Origin: Apirhabdus apintestini
GTDB lineage: Bacteria; Pseudomonadota; Gammaproteobacteria; Enterobacterales; Enterobacteriaceae
Direction: 5' to 3'
Assembly: GCA_033977085.1 (NCBI GenBank)
Contig: CP138906.1
Coordinates: 2,542,001 to 2,606,000 of the forward strand
DNA length: 64,000 nt
The translations under genes and the position numbers were made by a program. Below, in pieces: positions 18,778-28,204 of the stretch. Below the pieces are notes generated by a model that did no database searches, had not been told where the DNA came from, and was given only the letters and a program-made list of their open reading frames with translations. The stretch's first letter is position 1, and the number at the start of each line of letters is the position of its first letter.

Positions 18778-20009
18778 ATGAAATATTTTTTCAATACCCG
18801 GCTGGGGAAACCCGTTATCAGCTGGCTGACGGCTCGCTGCTGTGCAAAGACGTGCCGATAGGTCGAACGGGTAAGCAGCTCTACGGCGCTGCCGATCTGT
18901 CAAACCTCAAACCCGATAAGCTCGGTGAGATAGTCGTAACGCGCTCTCCTGAGCAGGTATTCCACCCGGCCACGCTCGCCTCATTCGAAGGGATGAGCAT
19001 CACGATCCTGCATCCTGAAGATGAAAACGGGAATGTGCGGCTGGTAAATCCCGAGAACTGGAAAGAGCTTGCGGTCGGGCATCTTCAGAATGTCCGGCGC
19101 GGGACGGGTGTGCAGTCTGATTTGATGCTGGCTGACCTTATCGTCAAAGACGAAAACGCCATTCAGCTTATCGAAGATGGCCTGCGCGAAGTGTCGTGTG
19201 GCTATGACGCGGAGTACGAGCAGACCGAGCCAGGTAAAGCCGAGCAGGTCGATATTACCGGAAACCATGTGGCTCTTGTCCCTAAAGGCAGAGCCGGAAA
19301 TCGTTGTGCAATTGGAGACAGAGACACAATGGCAAATCAAAAGAAAAGCTGGTGGACCCGCATGCGCACGGCCATCAAAACGGGTGACGCTGACACCATG
19401 AACGAACTGCTGGACTCTGCGCCAGCGGCTGTAACGGGTGATGAAGGGGATCTTCCGAGCGGCGTTAACCTCAACATTAACCTTTCACCGCAGCAACCAT
19501 TACCGGACAAAAAGCCGGAAATGGGCGGAGAGCCAACCGGCGACGGCGAGGACGATATCAAAACCTTGCTCAAAGCCCTGCTGGCTAAGCTGGAAGGAAA
19601 TGCGACGGGCGATAACGACAATAAGCCTGGCGAAAATGATAACAAAAACCCGACCGGCGACGACGAGGACAAAGAAGAGGAAACCACGATTACCGGTGAC
19701 TCTGCCTATCGTGCCGAGGTTATCGTGCCGGGTATCGATCTGAGCCGTAAGGTGAAACCGACCGCGTTCAAACGTGATGTGCTGGCTGCCGCTGACAAAA
19801 CACTGGTTCGCCAGGTTGTCGGTGATGCGGATATCCGCAAATTGCCCAAGCAATCGGTAGATATGGCGTTTAACGCCGTGTCAGAGATTGCCAAAGGGCG
19901 AAACACCCGCACCACCACTGGCGATGCACAACGTCCAAATATGGGCATGACCAGCATCGCTTCCCTGAACAAACAAAACGCCGACTTCTGGTCTAACCGC
20001 AAAGGATAA
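18778..20009 (+). pseudogene. DUF2213 prohead protease/scaffold-type protein, frameshifted near its start
   Basis: ATG 18778 reads MKYFFNTRLG, then loses frame at CTGGGGAAACC (about 18810, one G short). It continues ETRYQLADGSLLCKDVPIGR. The DUF2213 core includes LREVSCGYDAEYEQTEPG and ITGNHVALVPKGRAGNRC. A long acidic low-complexity linker follows. The C-terminus is a helical segment ending SLNKQNADFWSNRKG. By analogy with fused protease-scaffolds, the C-terminal part is the likely capsid-binding scaffold. Two satellite proteins share the terminal NAxFW motif. Confidence 0.75.
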
Positions 20010-20025
20010 TCCAATGACTGCATAT

Positions 20026-20032
20026 CTGTACC
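20026..20032 (+). other. Satellite attL core
   Basis: CTGTACC at codons 5-7 of the cement gene. The integrase gene starts about 190 bases to the right. The stretch 20033-20223 contains no gene and probably holds the integrase promoter and arm sites. Confidence 0.8.
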
Positions 20033-20223
20033 TTATGCAACTAATATCTATTAATCAGTGCGTTATCGTTCGGAATCATACGGCGTTACTGGCCTGAACC
20101 ATAAAAATGACACTCCGAACATGTGCGGATTTATTCGCCGGATTTCGCTTTGATTCGGTACATGAGGGACTAGAAAGAGAATCATGCGCCGTTTGCATTA
20201 CATGGTAGCCAGAGAGGTGTTGA

Positions 20224-21438
20224 ATGATTGTTAGGCCACTAACTAGCGTCGAAGTGAAAAGCGCGAAGGCACAGGGCAAGGATTTCAGTTTGCACGATGG
20301 TTTCGGTTTGTTGCTTTACATCACAAGCCGGGGCGGTAAGTCATGGCGTTTTCGGTATGTACACCCGGTAACGAAGAAGAGACAAACCTATACCATTGGA
20401 AGATACCCGGAGTTTACTTTGTCCGAAGCGAGGGAGGAACGTTCGAAACTGCGCCGTATGGTAGCGCGGGGGATAGATCCGAACAAAGTCAAAAAAGATA
20501 CCAGGAATGAACAGCGTAAAATGTACGCGCAGTCATTTCAGGCCGTTGCCGATGAATGGCTAAAAATCAAGATTAAAGAAGGTGCGAGAAGCAACACGCT
20601 TGAATCGCACAATGTGACATTGAAGCATCTTTCCACGATTTTTAGGCATACCACAGTACATAAAATAAACGCAGCCGATACTATTCAGGCTTTTAAACCT
20701 TTCAGGGAAAGGCCATCAACGCTTACGAAAATGGTTATTACCATCAACGCCATAATGGATTATGCGGTAAATATTGGGGTTATTGAGCACAACCCACTAT
20801 CGAAAATTGGTAAAGCATTCCCGGCTGAAAAAAACGAACCAAGAGCGACTTTACAGAAAGAGCGGTTGCCAGAATTTTTAAGCGCATGGAACGAGTTGAG
20901 CTTATGGGAGCCATCAAAGCTGGCATTATTATTTCAGATCATTACGATGGTCCGACCTTCGGAAGCTGGCGGCGCTCTCTGGAATGAGATTGATTTTGAT
21001 AATTCAATCTGGCAAATCCCTGCAAGCCGGATGAAAGGAAAGCGCCCCCACGTAGTCCCATTATCGAGCCAGGCTATAAACGTGCTTAAAGAGGCCGAAA
21101 AGTGGAAGCGCTGCGATTATGTTTTCCCCTCATGGCGAAAAGAAAATAAGCCGATCTCACGATGTGCGACTCAGGCCGGAATACACAAAACGTCGTTTAA
21201 AGGAATGATTGTTCCTCATGGGTTCAGGGCGTTGGCATCTACAGTTTTAAATGACGAGGGGTTCAACCCTGATGTGATTGAGGCTGCACTCGCTCACAAA
21301 AGCGCCGATGCGATTCGAAATGTTTATAACCGTAGCGACTATCTGGAAAAACGCCGGGTTTTAATGCAATGGTGGGGGACTTTATCGAGGCCGCAGAGCG
21401 TGGAGAGATACTGGAGACCAGCGGCGATAAGGGCTTAA
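20224..21438 (+). CDS. int: Satellite tyrosine integrase, P4 family
   Basis: 404 aa, typical P4-type length. N-terminal DUF4102-like domain (LTSVEVKSAKAQGKDFSLHD...RYVHPVTKKRQTYTIGRYPE). Catalytic residues: Arg in TMVRPSEAGGALWNEID, HxxR in VPHGFRALAST, His in LAHKSADAIRNVY and Tyr in NRSDYLEKRR. Intact. Faces away from attL with GAGAGGTG upstream. It should catalyse insertion at and excision from the cement-gene site. Confidence 0.93.
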   Translation: MIVRPLTSVEVKSAKAQGKDFSLHDGFGLLLYITSRGGKSWRFRYVHPVTKKRQTYTIGRYPEFTLSEAREERSKLRRMVARGIDPNKVKKDTRNEQRKMYAQSFQAVADEWLKIKIKEGARSNTLESHNVTLKHLSTIFRHTTVHKINAADTIQAFKPFRERPSTLTKMVITINAIMDYAVNIGVIEHNPLSKIGKAFPAEKNEPRATLQKERLPEFLSAWNELSLWEPSKLALLFQIITMVRPSEAGGALWNEIDFDNSIWQIPASRMKGKRPHVVPLSSQAINVLKEAEKWKRCDYVFPSWRKENKPISRCATQAGIHKTSFKGMIVPHGFRALASTVLNDEGFNPDVIEAALAHKSADAIRNVYNRSDYLEKRRVLMQWWGTLSRPQSVERYWRPAAIRA

Positions 21439-21493
21439 GGCTGGTTGTGTAGGGCATATCAATTTTTGGATAATTATGATTTCAAACGGGAAT

Positions 21494-21517
21494 AGCTGGC
21501 TTTAAGCCAGCTTTTTT
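21494..21517 (+). terminator. Terminator after the satellite integrase
   Basis: AGCTGGC-TTTAA-GCCAGCT followed by a T run. Confidence 0.85.
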
Positions 21518-21592
21518 ATGCCCAAAGCTAACCGGAATGCGTTTTTTTATTCAAATCATATATAATCATATCGAATATATACGGAGGTTTTT

Positions 21593-21805
21593 ATGTCTAT
21601 AAGTGGCGGTGATATTCTGCTAAAAGGTGAAGTGAAAGCGCGTTTACGTTATCGCTCAGACTCGTCATTCTACGAGTTTCTAAAAGACGAGAAAAACGGC
21701 TTTCCAATGCCTTTTAAAGTCGGTGGGCGTAACTGCTGGTATGAAGATGAAGTAGATGCCTGGATAAGTAAACAAAGCGAGAAGCGCGGGATCTGCACAT
21801 CATGA
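21593..21805 (+). CDS. alpA: AlpA-like excisionase/regulator
   Basis: 70 aa. MerR-like winged helix of the AlpA type (LLKGEVKARLRYRSDSSFYE...FPMPFKVGGRNCWYEDEVDAWI). ATATACGGAGG before the ATG is a strong ribosome site. AlpA proteins activate int and act as excision directionality factors in P4-like satellites. Confidence 0.85.
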   Translation: MSISGGDILLKGEVKARLRYRSDSSFYEFLKDEKNGFPMPFKVGGRNCWYEDEVDAWISKQSEKRGICTS

Positions 21806-21826
21806 ATGTTTGCAGATTTGGGAAAG

Positions 21827-21863
21827 AGGGCTTGCTAACGGCTATCCGGGCAAGCCCTTTTTA
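21827..21863. terminator. Bidirectional terminator between alpA and tumA
   Basis: AGGGCTTGC, 14-base loop, GCAAGCCCT, then T5, with As on the other side. It separates convergent genes. Confidence 0.75.
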
Positions 21864-21944
21864 TTGTCAGTGGTGGGGATCTGTAACTTACGGCCACCAG
21901 CGCCGGTAATCACCTTCTGGCTGGTGGCTTCACTGGCATGGCTA

Positions 21945-22304
21945 TTACGCTGCCGCATCATCTGAATTGAATTCAATGTGAATTCGGTCATAAGGCAGCA
22001 CGATTTTTTCGCCGTCTTTGTCCAGAACGCCGCCGTTAAGCAGTGACTGAACATCGTTATAAACACCGCGAAAATCACGGTTAACAATGCGTGATAGTTC
22101 GCGGATTGATACGGCTTGCGCTCCCTCCATCGCTTTGATGATCTGCCAGCGGTTAGGGGCAAGCATAGTTTTAGCCAGTTGTTCTACAGTGGGAAAAATC
22201 AGTTCGGAACCGATGAAATCCCCGTTCATTGCGCGGGAGGCGTCGGACATTGTCACCCGGAAAGCATCATCAACGGTCATTACTCTGACGGTCAGCACTC
22301 GCAT
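21945..22304 (-). CDS. TumA-type antitoxin (winged-helix DNA-binding protein)
   Basis: 119 aa, helical with a winged HTH (MLAPNRWQIIKAMEGAQAVSIR ELSRIVNRDFRGVYNDVQSL read as one segment), typical of HVO_A0114-type antitoxins. Transcribed after tumE with a 4-base gap. Together they form a TumE/TumA-type toxin-antitoxin pair. The antitoxin probably binds the palindromes upstream of the pair. Confidence 0.75.
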   Translation of the reverse strand: MRVLTVRVMTVDDAFRVTMSDASRAMNGDFIGSELIFPTVEQLAKTMLAPNRWQIIKAMEGAQAVSIRELSRIVNRDFRGVYNDVQSLLNGGVLDKDGEKIVLPYDRIHIEFNSDDAAA

Positions 22305-22308
22305 GGTA

Positions 22309-22590
22309 TTACCTCCTCAACAGGTTTATGTCAGCCTGAAAGCTGGCGATCAGGTTCTCAATGGTGGTGAATGTCACCGGATATTCCCGATCATGGATGT
22401 GTTTGTGGTCGCCTTTGCCACGTTCGTTGTCGTAACGCATGACGCACTCGCCATCTACGATGTAGGCCAGACTGTACTTGTATTGGTGCTGGCTACCTAA
22501 AATTGCCGGGTCTACTTCCAGAATGCGGATCGAGGCGAAAGCGTTATCAGCTATCTGGATACGGCGGTTCATCAACTCAACAGCGGGCAT
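22309..22590 (-). CDS. TumE-type toxin (DUF6516)
   Basis: 93 aa. Contains the family block QYKYSLAYIVDGECVMRYDN followed by ERGKGDHKHIHDREYPVTFT, as in TumE-family toxins. First gene of a leftward two-gene operon. In a satellite its likely role is stabilising the element or aborting competing phage growth (inference). Confidence 0.75.
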   Translation of the reverse strand: MPAVELMNRRIQIADNAFASIRILEVDPAILGSQHQYKYSLAYIVDGECVMRYDNERGKGDHKHIHDREYPVTFTTIENLIASFQADINLLRR

Positions 22591-22607
22591 TGGCTTATCT
22601 CCTTGTT

Positions 22608-22655
22608 GATGTAAATAATAACATCACAAACGAATGATGTAAATGATTACATCAT
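22608..22655. promoter_or_regulatory. Paired operators upstream of tumE
   Basis: Two related palindromes: GATGTAAATAATAACATC at 22608-22625 and ATGATGTAA-ATGA-TTACATCAT at 22634-22655 (9-bp perfect arms). Centres are 28 bases apart. They lie 18-65 bases upstream of the toxin start, as expected for autoregulation by the antitoxin. Confidence 0.65.
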
Positions 22656-22834
22656 TGCGGGTAAGTTACCGATGGCATGAACGGTTCGCTGATAGTGGCT
22701 TTCAATCTCCTAAATCTCAGGAGATTGCCGGGCATGATTTTAATCGGCGGACTTTTCCGCCGATTGAATACGGGCAGTGCGCTCCCTGTGTATCGGTTTC
22801 GGTTCTGGATGGATCGCGTTTCGTTTCTGGGGCG

Positions 22835-22937
22835 TTCGCATTCGCAATTTGTCCGCAAAGCCTTGTCCCACCAGCCTTGAGAGGTGTTTTCTCTTTGCGA
22901 ATTCGCAGTTCCATTCGCACTTTGATTCGCAGTTTTG
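22835..22937 (+). repeat. TTCGCA iterons in the satellite control region
   Basis: TTCGCA occurs at 22835 and 22841, then at 22902, 22914 and 22926 with exact 12-base spacing (ATTCGCAGTTCC, ATTCGCACTTTG, ATTCGCAGTTTT). The palindrome TGCGAATTCGCA sits at 22896-22907. It may be a replication or regulator-binding site. The stretch 22656-23288 has no convincing gene; ORFs on both strands are weak. Confidence 0.5.
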
Positions 22938-23089
22938 AAATGTTCCCATTCCGGGGACATTGACGATTCGCCAGGTGCTACAAAACGTTGGCGGTGAAAT
23001 ATCTTCTTGCGCTGGCGGGCAGGGTGTGGTTATGATTATTTTGCACCTCACAAAACGGGTGCCGGGTTTAGCAGCCTGAACGATAAAGC

Positions 23090-23285
23090 GGGTAGCCGCT
23101 GTTTTCCGTAATAGCGGTATTTTTACGCCCGTAAACCATCCATACCCCCGATTTATGGCGGGACGTGGTGGGGAGCCTCACGGCTCGCTGGTTCCTTTAT
23201 CGCCAGTCTGCTAACCCCGCTACGTCTCGCCACCCATGTTTAGCAGCATCTGGCGAGACTCCTGTAATTAGATAAAGGAGCCGCC
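23090..23285 (+). ncRNA. Structured P4-type immunity/control region (candidate CI-like RNA)
   Basis: Non-coding, GC-rich and foldable. GGGACGTGGTGGGG at about 23160 pairs with CCCCGCTACGTCTC at about 23215 (allowing G-U pairs). TTTAGCAG occurs at about 23068 and again near 23240. It lies directly upstream of the Icd/ash-type gene, the place where P4 produces its CI antisense RNA. Assigned by position and structure only. Confidence 0.35.
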
Positions 23286-23288
23286 AAA

Positions 23289-23558
23289 ATGGCTAGATCC
23301 GCACACCCTAAATTCACCTGGCTTTTTCTCGCCACACCCAAAGATAACGCCTGCACGCCGATTGTATTGCGCACTCAGGCCGATACCGAAGAATCCGCAC
23401 GTAACACTTTCCTGGGCTGGGATCTGACCTTTGCCGCCAAAATTCGTACAGAAACGCCGTTTGCGCACACCTGGTCAGATATGGACGGATTGGCGTTATG
23501 GAGTGTTATGGCTGGCGTTGTCGATACTGATAGCAGTGCGGGGGTGAGCAATGTTTAA
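23289..23558 (+). CDS. Icd/Ash-like satellite protein (cell-division-inhibitor-like)
   Basis: 89 aa: MARSAHPKFTWLFLATPKDN...GVVDTDSSAGVSNV. Resembles host cell division inhibitor Icd-like proteins found just after the P4 immunity region. AAGGAG lies 7-8 bases before the ATG. Overlaps the next gene by 8 bases. Exact activity uncertain. Confidence 0.6.
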   Translation: MARSAHPKFTWLFLATPKDNACTPIVLRTQADTEESARNTFLGWDLTFAAKIRTETPFAHTWSDMDGLALWSVMAGVVDTDSSAGVSNV

Positions 23559-24426
23559 CCTCCAGACACTGACAGCCAAAGCCCGCGAGCTGCGCGGCAA
23601 TGTCGTTAAGGCGGCGAGCACAAAGGGCAGTCGCACCATGACCCCTGTCTATGACCGCGACGAGCAGCGCAAGCTACGCGAGCGCATCCAGCAGACGCAA
23701 CCGGATTGGGTGTTGCTCTGGTGGGACATTGCGACCGTGACCGGCTGGCGCACCAGCGACGTTTGCAACCTGCGCTATTCCTGCGTCAATTGGGAAACGG
23801 GGCAGGCGACAATTATCGTTGCCAAGCAGACCAAGGCTGCCGAAGCGCGGGCAACCCGCAAAGGTATCGAGATTGTGCGCCAGCAGCGCAAGGACGCCGC
23901 ACGGCTCGCCGCTGACCATATCGCCTATATGAAGTGGGATAGTATCGGTTGCGACGAACTGGCCGCCGATATGAACGACGAAGAACAGGCGATCGTATTC
24001 GGGCTGGTGGCAAAGGCTGACGTCAAGCACGACACCAAACAGTTACCGCCCGGCATCATCAAGCGGCTGCGTGACCGTCAGGATCGGAATCTGGTAGAGG
24101 ACGACCTGGTATTTTCCCGCTCTCAAATCGAAAGTAACCGTTGTCAACGTCTGGAAGGTAGCGTGACCCGCCAAACCATCTGGCGAAAACTTCATGGCGT
24201 AATGGCGTGGTTTACCCGCTTCATCAACGCCAAGCTGCGCCTGAGCGCGTACTCAAGCCGCAAAATAGCAGCGTTTAACCTCATGTCTGCCGGAGGCGAT
24301 CAGGGCTTGCTGGTGGCTTCTGAAATGCTGGGGCATAGCAATCCGGCAATCACCCGCACGTACTTACAGCTTGGTAGCAAAGCGTCCGCTATCCAGTCAC
24401 GTCTGGCTATGGAGGTCACAGCATGA
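23551..24426 (+). CDS. Second tyrosine-recombinase-like protein, atypical active site
   Basis: 291 aa. ATVTGWRTSDVCNLRY carries the first catalytic-type Arg, and LGHSNPAITRTYLQLGSKA has the His and Tyr. Where HxxR is expected the sequence reads YSSRKIAAF. There is no obvious N-terminal arm-binding domain. It sits in the satellite early operon, overlapping both neighbours, far from the att sites. It could be a specialised recombinase, a resolvase-like helper or a catalytically weak regulator. Confidence 0.65.
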   Translation: MFNLQTLTAKARELRGNVVKAASTKGSRTMTPVYDRDEQRKLRERIQQTQPDWVLLWWDIATVTGWRTSDVCNLRYSCVNWETGQATIIVAKQTKAAEARATRKGIEIVRQQRKDAARLAADHIAYMKWDSIGCDELAADMNDEEQAIVFGLVAKADVKHDTKQLPPGIIKRLRDRQDRNLVEDDLVFSRSQIESNRCQRLEGSVTRQTIWRKLHGVMAWFTRFINAKLRLSAYSSRKIAAFNLMSAGGDQGLLVASEMLGHSNPAITRTYLQLGSKASAIQSRLAMEVTA

Positions 24427-24709
24427 GCATTTACAACGATTTTGTACGAGTACGCTTTCCAGATCTCGACGAATGCGAACTACAGCAACTGTCCTCACGT
24501 GCCGATTGTGCCGCAGAAGGTATCCTTAGCGGGGTTGCCGCCGTTGGTAAGATGATGTTCTACGCCGGTGATGAAGGCTACGCGCCGGACAAAAAGATTT
24601 TCAGGATATTGGCGGAATGTTGATGGAGTTAATGCCGCTGGTTCGCGCGTTATCTGATACCGCTGGAAATGCAGACTTCTGTAGACGCCGTTTAGAGAAG
24701 GGAAAATAA
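24423..24709 (+). pseudogene. Small satellite early protein, frameshifted
   Basis: MSIYNDFVRVRFPDLDECEL...YAPDKK. Then one base appears missing in AAAAAGATTTTC (about 24596), after which it continues DFQDIGGMLMELMPLVRALS to LEKGK. About 95 aa. Sits between the recombinase-like gene and DUF4222, overlapping the former by 4 bases. No recognised domain. Confidence 0.5.
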
Positions 24710-24711
24710 AC

Positions 24712-24930
24712 ATGAAGAAAAAATTATTCAGCTTTACTGCTGAGGGATTCGCTCGCCCTGTGATCTGCAAAGGCGATAAATGGAAGGATAAACGGGGCTG
24801 CCTGGTAACAGTGGAAAGTTACCGATTCAACAGAGTGACATTTTATCGGGATGGCTACGCATCGCCGTGTGTGCAGTCGGATTTGCGATTTTTAACAGAG
24901 TTTCAGCCAGTGGATGAGGTTAAGCCGTGA
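24712..24930 (+). CDS. DUF4222-like satellite protein
   Basis: 72 aa. KGDKWKDKRGCLVTVESYRF NRVTFYRDGY read together matches the short beta-rich DUF4222 family found in phage early regions. Its TGA overlaps the primase GTG. Function unknown. Confidence 0.65.
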   Translation: MKKKLFSFTAEGFARPVICKGDKWKDKRGCLVTVESYRFNRVTFYRDGYASPCVQSDLRFLTEFQPVDEVKP

Positions 24931-27604
24931 AAGATAATTTTATTTACGATGTGCGCATCAAGGCGACCGGTCACTGGCAGTCAATTTTTGAACGGCTCGG
25001 TATTCCGACCAACCGCAGCGAGGGACCATGTCCGGCTTGCGGTGGCAATACCCGTTACCGCTTTGATGACAAGGACGGGCGAGGCACTTACTTTTGCTCA
25101 CATTGTGGCGCAGGAACGGGGCTGGATCTGGTGATGAAGGTCAGGCAATGCGGTGCGCGTGAGGCGGCTGTGATGGTGGCGGAAGTGATGGCGTTGCCAT
25201 TGCCGAAACAGAAGCCAGCCAGAGAGAAGCCTCAAACCGATATCGTGGCTAAGGTTGCTGCGCTGGCTGCCAAGGCTGTATCAGGTCAATCGGAATACCT
25301 CACATCAAAGGGGCTACAGCGCCCCTTCCCGCTGCTGTCTGATGGCTCGATGTTGATCACGTTGACGAACGTCGCCGGGGCGATTACCGGGGCGCAGGTC
25401 ATTAAACCTGATGGTAGTAAGCGGCTGGTGGCTGGCACGGTAAAAAAGGCTCTTTCTTTGCCCTGGGTAACGTTGATACGCCGGATGTAGTGCTGATTGG
25501 GGAAGGGCTGGCGACAGTCATATCCGGTCAGCATATCCGACCTGATGCGCTGGCGGTGGCCGCAATTGACGCCGGGAACCTCCCCGCTGTTGCTATGGCG
25601 ATGCGTCAGCGCTACCCGAACGCGCAGATCATCATTGCCGCAGATAACGATCAGAGCGGCGAAAGTGACGGAGTTGGAGGAGTGAAAGTTAACACCGGCA
25701 GGGAGGCCGCAGAGAAAGCTGCGAAAGCTGTTGCTGGCTGGGTTTCCATTCCACCAGTGGACTACAAAGCTGACTGGAACGACTACCACCAGCAATACGG
25801 CCTCGAAGCGGCCACAGCAGCATTTAACGACTCAATGTACCAACCGGAGGGTAAGAAAGTGGGTGCGACACTGACAGCTATCGACGGCGGCAAGAAAAAA
25901 CCTGGTATCGACGACGATCTGAAACCGCGAGTAGAGAGCCGTGTGGATGGCATTCACTGGATCACCCCGAAAGTGGACAAAGACACAGGGAAATTATCAA
26001 TACCGAGGCGTGGCTATGCTCTCCGCTGGAGATTGCTGGTGCGGGGAGTGATAACGCTAGGCAGCGCTTTCTGATCCTGCGTTGGGACGTCCCCGGCAAC
26101 CGGGGGCAAGTTACCCGAGCGCTACCATGGGAGGACATTGGCGACCGTGAGGGATGGCGCACGCTGAAAAACGGCGGTGTCAGTGTAACGACCAAACCAT
26201 CGTTGCGGGCGATTCTGGCCGACTGGCTACAGCGAACCGGTAGCGGCAAGGAATGGCAGATCAGCCACACCACAGGCTGGCACAGCGGGGCGTACATCAT
26301 GCCGGATGGTGATGTTATTGGTGAGCCAGAGATACCGCTGTTATTCAGTGGCCGGAGTGCGGCGGCTGGTGGCTATACAGTCAGTGGAACGCCGGAAAGC
26401 TGGCGTGATTCGGTGGCGCGCCTTGCGCTCGGCAACCCGTCAATGATGCTGGGTGTTGCTGCTGCGCTGTCTGCGCCGCTGATCGGGCTTGTTGGTGCTG
26501 ACGGGTTCGGTGTGCATCTTTTCGAGCAGTCCAGCGCAGGGAAGACGACGACAGCCAATATCGCCAGCAGCCTTTACGGTGAACCTGACGCCCTGCGCCT
26601 TACCTGGTACGGTACTGCGCTGGGTATCGCAAACGAAGCGGAAGCGCATAACGACAGCCTGTTACCGCTGGACGAAGTGGGGCAGGGCAGCAGCGCCAAA
26701 GACGTTGCTACGTCTGCTTACACGCTGTTTAACGGTGCCGGAAAGTTACAGGGGCGAAGGAGGGCGGCAACCGCGAGTTAAAGCGCTGGCGTACCGTGGC
26801 GATCAGTACCGGGGAAATGGACATTGAGACGTTTCTTTCTGCTGGTGGGCTGAAAGTTAAGGCCGGGCAACTGGTGCGACTGCTTAATTTACCGATGGAG
26901 AAATCAGTAACCCACCACGAGTACCAGAACGGTAAGCAGCACGCCGACGCTCTCAAAGAGGCGTACCAGACGAACCACGGAGCCGCAGGCCGTGAATGGA
27001 TTAAATGGCTTGCAGGCCACCAGGCTGGAGGCAAAGCAAGCCGTCAAAGCCGCGCAAGAGCGCTGGCGCGGTCTTATCCCTGCTGATTATGGCGAACAGG
27101 TTCACCGTGTGGGCGAGCGGTTCGCCATTCTGGAGGCGGCTCTGGTGTTGGGGATGCCTGTCACTGGCTGGGGGAGCAGGAAAGCCGGGACGCTATCCAG
27201 CATGGCTTTAACGCCTGGGTAAAGAGTTCGGCACGGGGAACCGTGAGCATAAGCAGATCGTCGAGCAGGCGGAGGCGTTTCTTAATGCCTACGGCCTGAG
27301 CCGTTTCGCGCCATTCCCGTATAGCCCGGCTGACATGCCGATCCGGGATTTAGCCGGATACCGTCAGAAAGGTGAGCATGACGAAAGCCCCGTAGTGTTC
27401 TACACCTTTCCGGCTGCGTTCGAAAAGGAGATAGCGCAGGGCTTTAATGCTAAACAGTTTGCCCGTGTGCTTGCTGGGGCTGGGGTGCTGAAACCGCCAG
27501 CCAGCGGAAGGGGGTATCAGCGTAAATCCCCACGAATTGATGGACGCCAGATAAACGTTTATGTGCTCCAGCTACGACCAGACGAGATAGAGGGTGAAGA
27601 ATAA
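24927..27604 (+). pseudogene. Satellite primase-helicase (P4 alpha-type, DUF927), several frameshifts
   Basis: About 890 aa when frames are joined. N-terminal zinc finger CPACGG...YFCSHCGAGTG. TOPRIM-type primase region (VVLIGEGLATVISGQHIRPD, IIIAADNDQSGE). DUF927 helicase with Walker A EQSSAGKTTTA and LLPLDEVGQGSSAKD. C-terminal winged segment to DEIEGEE. Frame changes lie near 25445, 25998, 26755, 27010, 27178 and 27219. It supplies origin-specific priming and unwinding for satellite replication independent of helper genes; the iteron array begins 25 bases downstream. Confidence 0.8.
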
Positions 27605-27628
27605 AGTACACATACGAGATTGTTTTTT

Positions 27629-27921
27629 GTTGGTTCAGTTGGTTCAGTAACTACTCAATTAAGTTAAGTGTATGTATTTAATGTATTTACCTGCTAAGAA
27701 GTGAACCAACACTGAACCAACAAACGCCCATTTTGAACCAACAAGTGCCGCTATTGAACCAACACCCTTTTCTGGCTGGCCTGTTAATCCTTCTCACTGA
27801 ACCAACACGAAAATAGCGTTTGTTGGTTCAAAACAGGGCTTTGTTGGTTCACTCGCCAAGAAATAATCCTTATAAAACAACAATCTTTACAAATTGAACC
27901 AACTGAACCAACTGAACCAAC
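27629..27921. repeat. Twelve-copy TGAACCAAC iteron array, probable satellite origin
   Basis: GTTGGTTCA at 27629, 27638, 27822 and 27843. The complement TGAACCAAC at 27702, 27713, 27734, 27754, 27798, 27895, 27904 and 27913. Some copies are tandem without a gap, others form opposed groups. The intervals are AT-rich. The position, immediately after the primase-helicase, suggests the origin this enzyme recognises, comparable to the ori and crr of P4 but with a different sequence. No gene in 27605-28030. Confidence 0.7.
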
Positions 27922-28030
27922 ATGTTTTTGCTTATCTATAGAGTTTTTTCGGAGAGAAATTGCGAATTTGGAGGGGCATCACCTAAGCGACAGTATGCCG
28001 AAACGGCAACTTTGCGGAGCGGAAAAGAAA

Positions 28031-28060
28031 AAGCCCGCGCTGGAGAGGCGAGGGCTTTTG
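28031..28060 (+). terminator. Terminator downstream of the iteron array
   Basis: AAGCCC-GCGCTGGAGAGGCGA-GGGCTT followed by TT. An ORF running through it (27922-28182) is not convincing. The remaining bases to 28204 are AT-rich and contain no gene. Confidence 0.55.
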
Positions 28061-28204
28061 TTAACCATGTTATTGCAATCACACAATGGTGGATCACCCT
28101 CATAGTATCACGTCGATTTATCATTTCAATATGCGCAATGATATTTACTAATATTGCAATTTTTGCAATGATCAGAATTTAAACAACGTAAAGGGTTATG
28201 AACA

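Noticed and set aside
22643..23051. Genes on either strand between tumE and the Icd-like gene
   Set aside because: Mutually overlapping frames of similar weak quality, no ribosome sites, and the region is full of repeats and foldable sequence.
27629..27921. Repeated TGAACCAAC units as a CRISPR array
   Set aside because: Units are 9 bases, in both orientations, with irregular or no spacers and no cas genes nearby. Iterons fit better.
27922..28182. An 86-aa gene (MFLLIYRVFSERNCEF...) in the satellite
   Set aside because: It runs through a terminator hairpin, has no ribosome site and an unnatural composition. Treated as non-coding.
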